From contig JAIXSY010000041.1 in assembly GCA_027484445.1 (NCBI GenBank), positions 62,001-126,000 of the forward strand: a stretch of DNA of 64,000 bases. The letters are read 5' to 3'. The notes beneath the pieces are model-generated. The model saw only the letters and a program-made list of their open reading frames with translations, was not told where the DNA came from and ran no database searches. Positions 41,848 to 50,504 of the stretch are shown piece by piece (position 1 is the stretch's first letter; each line of letters starts with the position of its first letter). A program made the translations under genes and the position numbers. This DNA comes from Verrucomicrobiaceae bacterium (GTDB lineage: Bacteria; Verrucomicrobiota; Verrucomicrobiia; Verrucomicrobiales; Verrucomicrobiaceae).

Positions 41848-43466
41848 CTTTACGCGAAATCATCACCCATCTCGATCGACCCGTGGCCAGTGGAAATCTG
41901 GACAGCACGATCTCTGCGCTCACCTACGATTCACGACAAGCAGGGCCAGGAACTGCCTTTGTCGCCTTGCGCGGCTCCACTTCGGATGGACACACTTTCA
42001 TCCCGAAAGCCATTGAAGCAGGAGCTGCCGTTATCATTGCAGAGCAAGCCCCCCCCGACGCATGTCAGACGCCTTGGATTCATGTGAAGCAGAGCCGCGT
42101 CGCTTTGGCCCAGCTTTCGGCGGCTTTGCATGGCTTTCCTGCGAAAGGCCTAGCGCTACTCGGCGTCACAGGAACGAACGGCAAAACCACGACCGCCTTT
42201 TTGATGCATCATCTGATGAATGCCGGGCAGAAACGCTGCGGGCTCATCGGCACGGTCACTTTTGACATCGGGGGAAAAGAAGTCCCAGCCACCCACACGA
42301 CACCCGAATCTCTCGAAATCCAGCGTCTCTTCGCGCAGATGCGTGACCACGGCTGCAAAGCCTGCGCCATGGAAGTGAGCTCCCATGCGCTTGATCAAGA
42401 GCGTGTCTTTGGACTGCCCTTTACCACCGGAGTCTTCACCAACCTGACGCAAGACCATCTGGACTACCACGGCACGATGGAGGCCTACTTCCAAGCGAAA
42501 GCCAAACTCTTTGAAATCATCGCTAGCCAAACCAAGGGCAGCATGGTCATCAACCTAGACGATGCTTGGGGTCGGAAACTGATTCAAAAGCACGAAAGCA
42601 GCGGACGCGTGCTCAAGTTCGGCTTTGGTGTTGGCGCTGACTATCGTGCCGTGAATCCGCGCTATGACATGACAGGCAGCACCTTTGAGCTCGAGGTCAA
42701 AGGACGCTCATTCTTGGTGCGCATCCCTCTCATCGGAGACTTCAACATTTACAATGCCCTCGGCGCACTAGCAGCCTGCCATGCCGCTGGCCTGAACCTG
42801 CGTGAAACCATCGCAAATCTGAAAAATTCGCCTCAAGTTCCAGGTCGGCTGGAGCGAGTTACGACAGACAATCAGCGATTCCAGGTCTTTGTGGACTATG
42901 CTCACACCCCAGATGCCTTGGTCAACGTGCTGAAGACGCTGAAGGCTATGAAACCACGGCGCATCATCACGGTCTTTGGCTGTGGCGGTGATCGTGACCG
43001 CAGCAAGCGTCCCAAGATGGCAGCCGCCGCTGAATCAGGAAGCAACATCTGCATCGTCACCAGCGACAATCCTCGCAGTGAGAAGCCGGAAGCCATCATC
43101 GCCGATGCGGTGAAGGGCTTTGGTCGCCCCAAAAATCATGCCACCATCGTGGACCGAAAGGAAGCCATCAAGGTCGCCTTGGAAAATGCCCGAGATGGCG
43201 ACATTGTTCTCATCGCTGGCAAAGGGCATGAGACCTATCAGGAGATTCAAGGCAGCAAACATGACTTTGATGACCGCCGCGTTGTGCGTCAGTTGCTCCA
43301 GAAATTGATCGGAGATCGTGACACGGAAAGAAAAGCGAGGGAGGCCGAACGAGAAGCAGAGCGCATGGCTCGTGAAGGCCAAACCAGCGATGCAGATCCG
43401 CGCCCCTCTGATGCAAGACGTTCTCACAGAGGCCCCAGTGACCACCGCTCTCAATCGCGACCATGA
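41844..43466 (+). CDS. murE: UDP-MurNAc-tripeptide ligase MurE
   Basis: 540-residue cytoplasmic Mur ligase that adds the third residue to the stem peptide. ATP motif GVTGTNGKTTTAFL; carbamylated-lysine region TSHALDQERV-like (EVSSHALDQERVFG); C-terminal HTPDALVNVLKTL and SDNPRSEKP. The DNPR signature indicates meso-diaminopimelate as substrate. After the normal end (about residue 490) there is a ~48-residue charged tail (RDTERKAREAEREAERMARE then Ser/Arg-rich) not found in typical MurE. It overlaps ftsI and murF by four bases. Confidence 0.95.
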   Translation: MTLREIITHLDRPVASGNLDSTISALTYDSRQAGPGTAFVALRGSTSDGHTFIPKAIEAGAAVIIAEQAPPDACQTPWIHVKQSRVALAQLSAALHGFPAKGLALLGVTGTNGKTTTAFLMHHLMNAGQKRCGLIGTVTFDIGGKEVPATHTTPESLEIQRLFAQMRDHGCKACAMEVSSHALDQERVFGLPFTTGVFTNLTQDHLDYHGTMEAYFQAKAKLFEIIASQTKGSMVINLDDAWGRKLIQKHESSGRVLKFGFGVGADYRAVNPRYDMTGSTFELEVKGRSFLVRIPLIGDFNIYNALGALAACHAAGLNLRETIANLKNSPQVPGRLERVTTDNQRFQVFVDYAHTPDALVNVLKTLKAMKPRRIITVFGCGGDRDRSKRPKMAAAAESGSNICIVTSDNPRSEKPEAIIADAVKGFGRPKNHATIVDRKEAIKVALENARDGDIVLIAGKGHETYQEIQGSKHDFDDRRVVRQLLQKLIGDRDTERKAREAEREAERMAREGQTSDADPRPSDARRSHRGPSDHRSQSRP

Positions 43467-44827
43467 AGCCCTTGGACTTTAAGACTCTGAGCACCTTTGC
43501 GAACGGCCAACTCGCCGCCGTCGCTACTGGCCACGTTTCACGAATCGTCACTGATTCGCGTAAGGTTGCACCTGGAGATCTTTTCATCGCACTGAAGGGT
43601 GAGAAATTTGATGCGCATGACTTTCTCCCTCAAGTCGTGGCCTCAGGGGCAAGCGCATGTTTGGTGCAACGCGGTCGGGGCATCCAAGCGCCTGCTTGCG
43701 CCATGATCGAAGTCGAAGACACGTTGGTGGGGCTGCAAGATCTAGCACGCGCCTATCGCTCCCTTTTGCAGCCAAAGATCATCGGACTCACAGGGAGCAA
43801 TGGCAAAACAAGCACCAAGGACCTGACAGCCACAGTCATGTCCTGCAAGTTCAAGACACGCGCCACGCAGGGCAACTTGAACAATCATATTGGCGTCCCC
43901 CTGACCCTTCTTAGCCTAGAAGAAGAGGATGAGTGTGGTGTCGTGGAGATGGGGATGAACCATGCCGGTGAGATCAAAGTCTTGGTCGATATCGCGCTGC
44001 CCGATGCCGCCATCGTCACCAACGTGGGCATGGCCCACATCGAGCACTTGGGCACTCAGGACGCCATTGCTTGGGAAAAAGGCACACTTCCTGCCAATGT
44101 TCCGTCCGATGGCATCGTGGTGCTGAATGCGAATGACAAATACAGCGACCTGATCGCCCGTCACTGTCAGGCCACCGTCTATCGAGCAGGCACCCAGGCA
44201 GGCGATGTGCGTGCCTTTGATCTGCAAACCCGTGCGGATGGCACAGCCTTCAAACTCGATTTCAGTGGCGAGATTGTCGAAACTTTCCTCCCGATCATGG
44301 GAGAGCACATGGTGGGCAATGCAGCGCTCGCGGCGTGCATGGGCTGGGCTCATGGCATCAGCCCCACAGAGATTGCTGAGGCCTTGATCCAGTCCAAGCT
44401 GACTAGCGGTCGGATGGAGACAAAGACCTTGGGCGGCATTCAGTTCATTGACGATTCCTACAACGCTAATCCAGACTCAATGAAAGCTGGACTCACCGCA
44501 CTGGCTTCCTTGAGCAACACCGGCCGCAAAGTCGCTGTGCTGGGACGCATGGGAGAATTGGGACATCACGCCGAGGAAGGTCACCGCAGCGTTGGCCATC
44601 ATGCCACAGAGCTGAAGCTCGATGCCCTTTTCACCGTGGGTGAGGGTGCCTCACTCATCAGTGATGAAGCTCGCACCAAGGGACTAGACAACGCTGTTCA
44701 TTTTCCATCCCACGAAGCCTGTGCAGCTCACTTGAAAACGATCCTTCAACCGGGAGATGCCGTGCTTCTCAAAGGAAGCCGCTCCGCTGGCATGGAGAAG
44801 GTGCTTACTCATTTCCTTAACTCATGA
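43463..44827 (+). CDS. murF: UDP-MurNAc-tripeptide D-Ala-D-Ala ligase MurF
   Basis: 454-residue Mur ligase adding D-Ala-D-Ala to the UDP-MurNAc-tripeptide in the cytoplasm. N-terminal VTDSRKVAPGDLFIALKGEKFDAHDFL; ATP motif GLTGSNGKTSTKDL; GNLNNHIGVPLTLL; EMGMNHAGEIK; FIDDSYNANPDSMKAGL; VLGRMGELG. All usual motor and substrate blocks are present at standard spacing. It overlaps murE and mraY by ATGA junctions. Confidence 0.95.
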   Translation: MKPLDFKTLSTFANGQLAAVATGHVSRIVTDSRKVAPGDLFIALKGEKFDAHDFLPQVVASGASACLVQRGRGIQAPACAMIEVEDTLVGLQDLARAYRSLLQPKIIGLTGSNGKTSTKDLTATVMSCKFKTRATQGNLNNHIGVPLTLLSLEEEDECGVVEMGMNHAGEIKVLVDIALPDAAIVTNVGMAHIEHLGTQDAIAWEKGTLPANVPSDGIVVLNANDKYSDLIARHCQATVYRAGTQAGDVRAFDLQTRADGTAFKLDFSGEIVETFLPIMGEHMVGNAALAACMGWAHGISPTEIAEALIQSKLTSGRMETKTLGGIQFIDDSYNANPDSMKAGLTALASLSNTGRKVAVLGRMGELGHHAEEGHRSVGHHATELKLDALFTVGEGASLISDEARTKGLDNAVHFPSHEACAAHLKTILQPGDAVLLKGSRSAGMEKVLTHFLNS

Positions 44828-46023
44828 TTTACTGGCTCTACGAACTCAGAAACTGGCTGGAAGCCGCCGATTGGATCCGAGACGACTCGTTCCTCTACAA
44901 GCTGCTGAACATCTTCAAGTATCACACCTTCCGCGCAGGTGGTGCAGCGATCACGGCCTTTGTGCTTTCGCTGCTTTTTGGAGAGCGCTTGATCCGCAAA
45001 CTCATTTCTTTGAAGATCGGACAACCCATTCGAACCGCAGAAGAAGTTCACAAGCTTTTTGAACTTCATGGCAAAAAAGCGGGCACCCCGACCATGGGCG
45101 GCATACTCATCCTGGGAACGATTGTAGTATCCACGCTCATCTGGGCCAAGTGGGACAACATCATGGTCTGGAATATCCTGTTCTGCACGATTGGTCTGGG
45201 AGCCCTTGGCTTTCGCGATGACTACTTGAAGATCAGCAAAAAGAATTCCAAAGGGGTCAGCGCTCGGTTGAAACTCATTTGGCAGAGCGGTGTGGCCGTG
45301 ATCACTGCCTTGGTGTTCTGCTACCTCGTACCGACAGATGCTACCTTGGATGCAGCCACAAAAGCCCATGAGACGGCCTTCTTTCAGTTCGGCGGGGATT
45401 CGACCTTGAGAGCACTCTTTCTTCCCTTCTACAAAGGTCCCGTTCTGGAGGACATGAGCCTGCTAGCAGTCGCCTTCTTCACGCTCATCATCGTGGGTGC
45501 ATCGAATGCGGTGAATCTCACCGATGGTTTGGATGGACTTGCCACAGGCTGCTCTTTGACGACAGCCGTCGCCTACACAGCTTTTGGTTATGTTTCCGGT
45601 AGTGCTCTCTATTCCGAATACTTAGGGGTGCCGCACCACTCCTTGGCGAATGAGATACCGATCATCGCCATGGCACTGGCAGGCTCCTGCGTTGGCTTCC
45701 TTTGGTTCAATGCGCATCCAGCCAAGATGTTCATGGGCGACACAGGCTCCCTAGCTCTTGGTGGCTGCATTGCCAGCATTGCGATTGCCTGCCGTCAGGA
45801 AATCGTTCTCGCTCTTGTTGGCGGAGTCTTCGTGATGGAGGCCTTGAGCGTCATCCTACAGGTCGTCAGCTTCAAAAAGCGTGGCAAACGCATCTTCCGC
45901 ATGGCCCCGATCCACCACCACTTCGAGTTGGGCGGCTGGCACGAGAACCAAGTCATCGTTCGCTTTTGGATCCTCTCGCTTTTCTTCGCTCTTCTCGGAC
46001 TCGCGACCCTTAAACTTCGTTGA
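44824..46023 (+). CDS. mraY: Phospho-MurNAc-pentapeptide transferase MraY
   Basis: 399-residue polytopic enzyme making lipid I from UDP-MurNAc-pentapeptide and undecaprenyl phosphate at the inner membrane. Signature blocks: HGKKAGTPTMGGILI, GFRDDYLKISKKNSKGVSARLKLIWQ, NAVNLTDGLDGLATGC, WFNAHPAKMFMGDTGSLALGG, and APIHHHFELGGWHENQVIVRFWI. It has about ten helices. A longer periplasmic loop lies between residues 165 and 210 (TKAHETAFFQFGGD...). It is three bases from murD, which starts at ATG 46026. Confidence 0.95.
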   Translation: MIYWLYELRNWLEAADWIRDDSFLYKLLNIFKYHTFRAGGAAITAFVLSLLFGERLIRKLISLKIGQPIRTAEEVHKLFELHGKKAGTPTMGGILILGTIVVSTLIWAKWDNIMVWNILFCTIGLGALGFRDDYLKISKKNSKGVSARLKLIWQSGVAVITALVFCYLVPTDATLDAATKAHETAFFQFGGDSTLRALFLPFYKGPVLEDMSLLAVAFFTLIIVGASNAVNLTDGLDGLATGCSLTTAVAYTAFGYVSGSALYSEYLGVPHHSLANEIPIIAMALAGSCVGFLWFNAHPAKMFMGDTGSLALGGCIASIAIACRQEIVLALVGGVFVMEALSVILQVVSFKKRGKRIFRMAPIHHHFELGGWHENQVIVRFWILSLFFALLGLATLKLR

Positions 46024-46025
46024 TC

Positions 46026-47357
46026 ATGCCTGCGTTTTCTGGACAACACTTCGCTATCCTCGGTGCCGGTCGTAGCGGGTTGGGTGCTGCACGTCTTGCA
46101 AGACTGCAAGGAGCTGAAGTCACCGTCTTTGATGAAGGAGACCCCACGAAGATTCAAGCATCCGTCGAGAAACTGAAGGCTGAAGGATTCCGCACGACAA
46201 TCGGGCAAGAGGCAAAAGATTTTCAGGTCAGGCCTGGAGATTTTCAGCGAGTCATCCTCAGCCCAGGTTTGGATGAAAGCTGGCCTTTACCGAAAAAATT
46301 CACCGACGCAGGAACCTACTTGGAAGGCGAAACCGAGTTTGCTTTTCAACTGACAGACATGCCCATGGTGGCCATCACAGGCACCAATGGAAAAAGCACC
46401 TGCACGGAACTCATCGCTCATGTTTTTGAGGCCAATGGACGACGCTCTCTCCCCTGTGGCAACCACGGAGTTTCGCTGAGCGAAGTCGTTGCCTCAGGCG
46501 TGCGCTATGACGTGCTTTCTCTGGAGGTCAGCAGCTTCCAGTTGGAAACCATCCGAAAGTTCCGCGCCAAGGCCAGTCTGTGGCTGAACTTTGCGCCAGA
46601 CCATCTTGATCGTTATCCGGGCATGGGCGAATACTTTGCCGCCAAATCCCGCATCTTTGAAAATGTCACCGAAGACGATGTGGCCATCGTTCGAGCTGGG
46701 GAATCGGTTTCCTCTGGCAAAGCCAAGCGCCTCACCTTCTCGGCCTATGGGTCAGAAGCAGACGCGTGCTACGCCAAAGGTGAGTTTTGGATCAAAGGTC
46801 ATCACGTGGGTGATGGCACGCCAATCCGACTGCGTGGACGCCACAACATGGAGAACATTCTGGCGGCAATGCTGGCCTGTGAAGTCCACGGCGTTTCCTA
46901 TCCAGATGCCTTGAAGGCCATCGCCAGTTACGAGCCACCGAAGCATCGCTGCGAGTTGGTTCACGAATGGAATGGGCGCGAATACATCAATGACTCCAAA
47001 GCGACGAATCTGCATGCCTTGGAGGCTTGCATCGGAGCCATGGAACGTCCGATTGTGCTCATCGCTGGCGGCAAAGAAAAAGGTCTGGACTACACACCTC
47101 TGCGTGCTGCCCTCAATGGGCAGGTGCGCGCCATGGTTTTGATCGGCGAGATCAAACAAGCCCTGCACGACACCTTCTCCGATCTTCTGCCCTGCCGGAT
47201 CGCCTCGGACATGGACGATGCGGTCAAGCAAGCAACTCAGCTTTCTCTGCCCGGCGACAGCATCATCCTCAGCCCGGGAACATCCTCATTCGACATGTAC
47301 AGCGGATATGGTCAGCGCGGAGATGCGTTCCGCACTGCGGCCCAGGCCATTCGATGA
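46026..47357 (+). CDS. murD: UDP-MurNAc-L-alanine:D-glutamate ligase MurD
   Basis: 443-residue Mur ligase adding D-glutamate. N-terminal Rossmann motif FAILGAGRSGLGAARLA; SPGLDESWPLPKKF; ATP motif AITGTNGKSTCTELI; EVSSFQLETI; LNFAPDHLDRYPGMGEYFAAK; HRCELVHEWNGREYINDSKATN; LIAGGKEKGLDY; LSPGTSSFDMYSGYGQRG at the end. ATG 46026 follows the mraY stop closely. The next gene, a LysM protein, begins 43 bp later. Confidence 0.94.
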   Translation: MPAFSGQHFAILGAGRSGLGAARLARLQGAEVTVFDEGDPTKIQASVEKLKAEGFRTTIGQEAKDFQVRPGDFQRVILSPGLDESWPLPKKFTDAGTYLEGETEFAFQLTDMPMVAITGTNGKSTCTELIAHVFEANGRRSLPCGNHGVSLSEVVASGVRYDVLSLEVSSFQLETIRKFRAKASLWLNFAPDHLDRYPGMGEYFAAKSRIFENVTEDDVAIVRAGESVSSGKAKRLTFSAYGSEADACYAKGEFWIKGHHVGDGTPIRLRGRHNMENILAAMLACEVHGVSYPDALKAIASYEPPKHRCELVHEWNGREYINDSKATNLHALEACIGAMERPIVLIAGGKEKGLDYTPLRAALNGQVRAMVLIGEIKQALHDTFSDLLPCRIASDMDDAVKQATQLSLPGDSIILSPGTSSFDMYSGYGQRGDAFRTAAQAIR

Positions 47358-47400
47358 TCCCGCACGCTCTGCTTTCACACACACAAACCTGAGAACCACC

Positions 47401-48504
47401 ATGAAAAAGAAAAACAAACTGCTGCTAAACTTGGTCGAAGGCGAAAAACACAAGCACCGTGTCGCCATGGTGAATGAAGAAGCCGAATGGAACCAGCATG
47501 AGCCTAACTCTGGCATGGCACGCATGTTCTTTGTCATGCTGCTCATCCATGTGGTCGTCATCGGTGGCATCATTGTTTATGATTGGCTGAATGGCGAAGA
47601 AGCTGCTCCAACCAGCCTCGTCGTGAACAACACGACAACTCCTAGCGCACTGCCACCACCCGCCGTGCACGTCGCAGACACAGCCGCTCAGATCCCGATC
47701 GAAGAGTGTGCGACTTATGAATGGAAAACAGGCGACAGCCTTGACAGCGTGGCGACCAAGCTAGGTGTCACCAAGGAAGTGCTAATCCAGATGAACATGC
47801 TGGACAAAGGCACCCAGCTCGAAACCAACAGCATCATTCGTTACCCACGGAAACCTGCCGTCAGAGCTGTGGGCGTGGGTGTAGCGGGAGTCGATGGCAC
47901 ATTGCCAGTGGCGACTCCTACGACGAGCATCAGCGCAGCTGAGGCCCCGATGCCGCTGGTCGCTCCAGGAGAAAAGACCTTCTCCTTCAGCCCGACGATT
48001 GAAAATGACCTAGCTCCTGTGCCTGGTTCTGAAACGAATTCCATGGTGAAGCCGAATGTTCAGGAAAGCCCACCCGCAGGCACTTCTTCAGCCGCTATGG
48101 GCGAAAGCATGGCCAAGGTGGCAGCACCTACAGCAGCGGAGGACAGCTCTCCTGCGACCCCGGCTGCCCCGAAGAAACAAACCCCTCAGGTGCAGGAAGC
48201 CCCCCCCGCAAAACCTGAGCCAAAGCCCATCGCCAAGCAGAGTGAAAAGGCGGAAGATGATGTGCCGAAGGCTATTCCCGTGAAACCACGCTATACCCCA
48301 CCAGCAGCAGAAAAGGCACCCACGAAAAAATCCAGCGTGCCTGCTGCCGTGAAGCTAAAGTCACACACCGTTCGTTCGGGAGAAACCCTTTACGCCATCG
48401 CCATCCGTCATGGTGTAACGGTGAAATCGCTGCAAGCAGCGAACAAGATCGCGAAGCCTGAAGCGCTGCGAGAAGGCATGAAGCTCGTCATTCCTGGCAA
48501 ATGA
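47401..48504 (+). CDS. Membrane-anchored LysM protein
   Basis: 367-residue protein within the cell-wall cluster. It has a basic cytoplasmic N-terminus (MKKKNKLLLNLVEGEKHKHR), one transmembrane helix near residues 40-60 (ARMFFVMLLIHVVVIGGIIVYDW), a first LysM-like module (ATYEWKTGDSLDSVATKLGVTKEVL, ~101-145), and a long Pro/Ala/Lys linker. A canonical C-terminal LysM follows (KSHTVRSGETLYAIAIRHGVTVKSLQ to LVIPGK). It should bind peptidoglycan from the membrane. It is placed between murD and ftsW, where other phyla have no such gene, so a role in division or septal wall sensing is plausible (inference). Confidence 0.85.
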   Translation: MKKKNKLLLNLVEGEKHKHRVAMVNEEAEWNQHEPNSGMARMFFVMLLIHVVVIGGIIVYDWLNGEEAAPTSLVVNNTTTPSALPPPAVHVADTAAQIPIEECATYEWKTGDSLDSVATKLGVTKEVLIQMNMLDKGTQLETNSIIRYPRKPAVRAVGVGVAGVDGTLPVATPTTSISAAEAPMPLVAPGEKTFSFSPTIENDLAPVPGSETNSMVKPNVQESPPAGTSSAAMGESMAKVAAPTAAEDSSPATPAAPKKQTPQVQEAPPAKPEPKPIAKQSEKAEDDVPKAIPVKPRYTPPAAEKAPTKKSSVPAAVKLKSHTVRSGETLYAIAIRHGVTVKSLQAANKIAKPEALREGMKLVIPGK

Positions 48505-48560
48505 CACTGCGCAAAGCTGATGGTTCGACTTTTACCCTTTGACTCTCCTTCCCTTTAGCC

Positions 48561-49736
48561 ATGGCCAGACACTCCATCCTCATCTTGATCCTGACAGTCG
48601 CTCTGCTGGTCGGACTCGGCATGACGATGCTGGCCAGCACCAGCTTTTTCACGGAAGAAGGTGGTGGTGAGGACTATGTCACGCTTTGGAAACAGGCGAT
48701 CTGGGTAGGCATCTCGTTCTTCGTCTGCATGGTCATGGCGTTGATCGACTATAACCGCTGGTATCAATGGCGTTGGTGGCTTTTCGCCGGTGCCATCGTG
48801 GGGCTGGCATTGTGTTACGAATGGCATTTGGCTGAGCTACTGGGCTACAAGGCCGTGCTGGCACATCGAGTGAACGGAGCCACGCGCTGGATCGGATTCC
48901 AATCGCTGAACTTGCAGCCTTCCGAACTCGCGAAGATTGCTTTGATCATGGCCATGGCAGGTTGGTTTGCCACGCATCAGCAGCTGGAGCAGACCTTCAA
49001 AGCTGGGCTTTTGAAGCCAAGTTTGATTCTTGGAGTGATTGTCTTGCTGATCGGTTGTGAGGTGGACTTGGGCAATGCCGCTGTGGCCACCATGGTCGGA
49101 GCAGGCATCATGTTTGTCGCAGGCACACGGATTCGCTACTTCGTCATCCTTGGCACGCTGGCGGCTACGGCGTTGCTGGTCGGGATCAAGTTTGCTCCGA
49201 ATCGACTCGAGCGCGTGATGGCCATCTTTGATCTGGAAAGATTCAAAGACGGCATTGGTCTTCAGCAGTGGGTGTCGTGGTTGGCCTTTGGCTCAGGGGG
49301 GCTGGAGGGTCGTGGGCTAGGCGAAGGCCGAATGAAATTGTCCTATCTTCCTGAAGCCCACACCGACTTCATCTTTCCCATGGTCGGTGAGGAACTCGGA
49401 CTCTGGGGCACGATCGGCACAGTGGTGGTCTTTGTGTTCCTGGTGTTTTCTGGCATGTGCATCAGCGCCTATGCCCCGAATCGTTTTGGCAAGCTACTGG
49501 GCTTCGGTCTGACTTTTTTGCTTGGCCTGGAGGCCTTGATCAACATGGGCGTCACCACAGCTTTGCTGCCTAACAAAGGCCTGCCTTTGCCTTTTGTCAG
49601 CTACGGTGGCTCTAGCCTGCTCGCCGCAATGATGGCTATCGGCATTTTGATCAACATTCATCGTCAGGGGGTCCACCTTGCCTGGGATGACCTGCCGGTC
49701 ATTCGCCGCAACAAGCGCTGGACGCCACAGCTCTGA
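48561..49736 (+). CDS. ftsW: Septal glycosyltransferase FtsW (SEDS family)
   Basis: 391-residue ten-helix SEDS protein that polymerises lipid II with FtsI. Family blocks: VNGATRWIGFQSLNLQPSELAKIALI, VGAGIMFVAGTRIRYF, LSYLPEAHTDFIFPMVGEELGLWG, and NMGVTTALLPNKGLPLPFVSYGGSSLLAAM. RodA is the alternative, but the position after murD and ftsI favours FtsW. The cluster ends here; murG, murC and ftsQ, which often follow, are not downstream. Confidence 0.92.
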   Translation: MARHSILILILTVALLVGLGMTMLASTSFFTEEGGGEDYVTLWKQAIWVGISFFVCMVMALIDYNRWYQWRWWLFAGAIVGLALCYEWHLAELLGYKAVLAHRVNGATRWIGFQSLNLQPSELAKIALIMAMAGWFATHQQLEQTFKAGLLKPSLILGVIVLLIGCEVDLGNAAVATMVGAGIMFVAGTRIRYFVILGTLAATALLVGIKFAPNRLERVMAIFDLERFKDGIGLQQWVSWLAFGSGGLEGRGLGEGRMKLSYLPEAHTDFIFPMVGEELGLWGTIGTVVVFVFLVFSGMCISAYAPNRFGKLLGFGLTFLLGLEALINMGVTTALLPNKGLPLPFVSYGGSSLLAAMMAIGILINIHRQGVHLAWDDLPVIRRNKRWTPQL

Positions 49737-49750
49737 ATCGGTGCCCTGTC

Positions 49751-50434
49751 TCAAGGTAGCTTCAAGCCGACTTCCTTGGCCCACACGACACGCACCGGAT
49801 GGTGCAGAAAGTCGATGTCATCAAAGTGCCACCACTCTCCCGGCAGAGGCATGAGTCCAGCCGCGCGCATCACTTCATGCAGCAATGCCACATGCTGCAA
49901 AGCCGCAGCATTCTCTACCTGTGGCAGCCGTCGCTTCGGGTCCATGTTTTCATCAAACGACGTGGGCATCTTGAGCGGACGCCCTTCCGCATCGACCAGA
50001 GTGGCATCCAGCGACACACCACCGCAATGCCGAGACCAGCCTGTGTCTGGATTCAGGAAAAGCCCCGTCTTCCCCCCTTGCGCGTAGAGCTCTCTCTGCA
50101 CCTCTGGCGGGCGCCACGCATCCCAGATCATCAGACCATAGCCACGGGCCTGCAGCGCAGCTTGGGCCACCTTCACACGCTCGGCGGTGCTCTCATGCAG
50201 CAGCACGGGCATGTAGCGGGGATAAAGCGGACGCTGGGTGATGTTATCTGCCGTGCCGTAACGCAGGTCGATCTTCAGGCTAGGCACCGAGTGCGTCACA
50301 CTGACGAGTCGATAGATGGCTGCACGCTGAATCACCGCCTGCCTCTGCACCGCATCTTGCCGTGAAGACGACATGCAGGATGACAAGCCAAGGCCGAGAA
50401 TACCAAGCAATGCGCTCACACGAGAAAATGACAT
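49751..50434 (-). CDS. D-alanyl-D-alanine dipeptidase, VanX-like lipoprotein
   Basis: 227-residue zinc dipeptidase from ATG 50434. The lipobox LGLGLSSC indicates an outer-membrane or periplasmic lipoprotein. Zinc and catalytic motifs are SRHCGGVSLDATL (SxHxxGxAxD type) and GEWWHFDD (EWWH). The substrate-side DLRYGTADNITQRPLY and GLMIWDAWRPPEVQ are VanX/DdpX-like. It hydrolyses D-Ala-D-Ala, probably for wall recycling, since there are no vancomycin-resistance genes nearby. It converges on ftsW and is divergent from the prepilin peptidase gene over 70 bp. Confidence 0.88.
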   Translation of the reverse strand: MSFSRVSALLGILGLGLSSCMSSSRQDAVQRQAVIQRAAIYRLVSVTHSVPSLKIDLRYGTADNITQRPLYPRYMPVLLHESTAERVKVAQAALQARGYGLMIWDAWRPPEVQRELYAQGGKTGLFLNPDTGWSRHCGGVSLDATLVDAEGRPLKMPTSFDENMDPKRRLPQVENAAALQHVALLHEVMRAAGLMPLPGEWWHFDDIDFLHHPVRVVWAKEVGLKLP

Positions 50435-50504
50435 GTGGGCCTTTTTTGCTTCCGCCCACGCCTCTCGCAAGGTAAGTTTGCCTCAATCCAACCCCCCACT
50501 GTCC

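Noticed and set aside
49751..50434. Vancomycin-resistance cluster
   Set aside because: A VanX-like dipeptidase alone, without vanH/vanA-type genes or a VanRS pair, is better explained by wall recycling.
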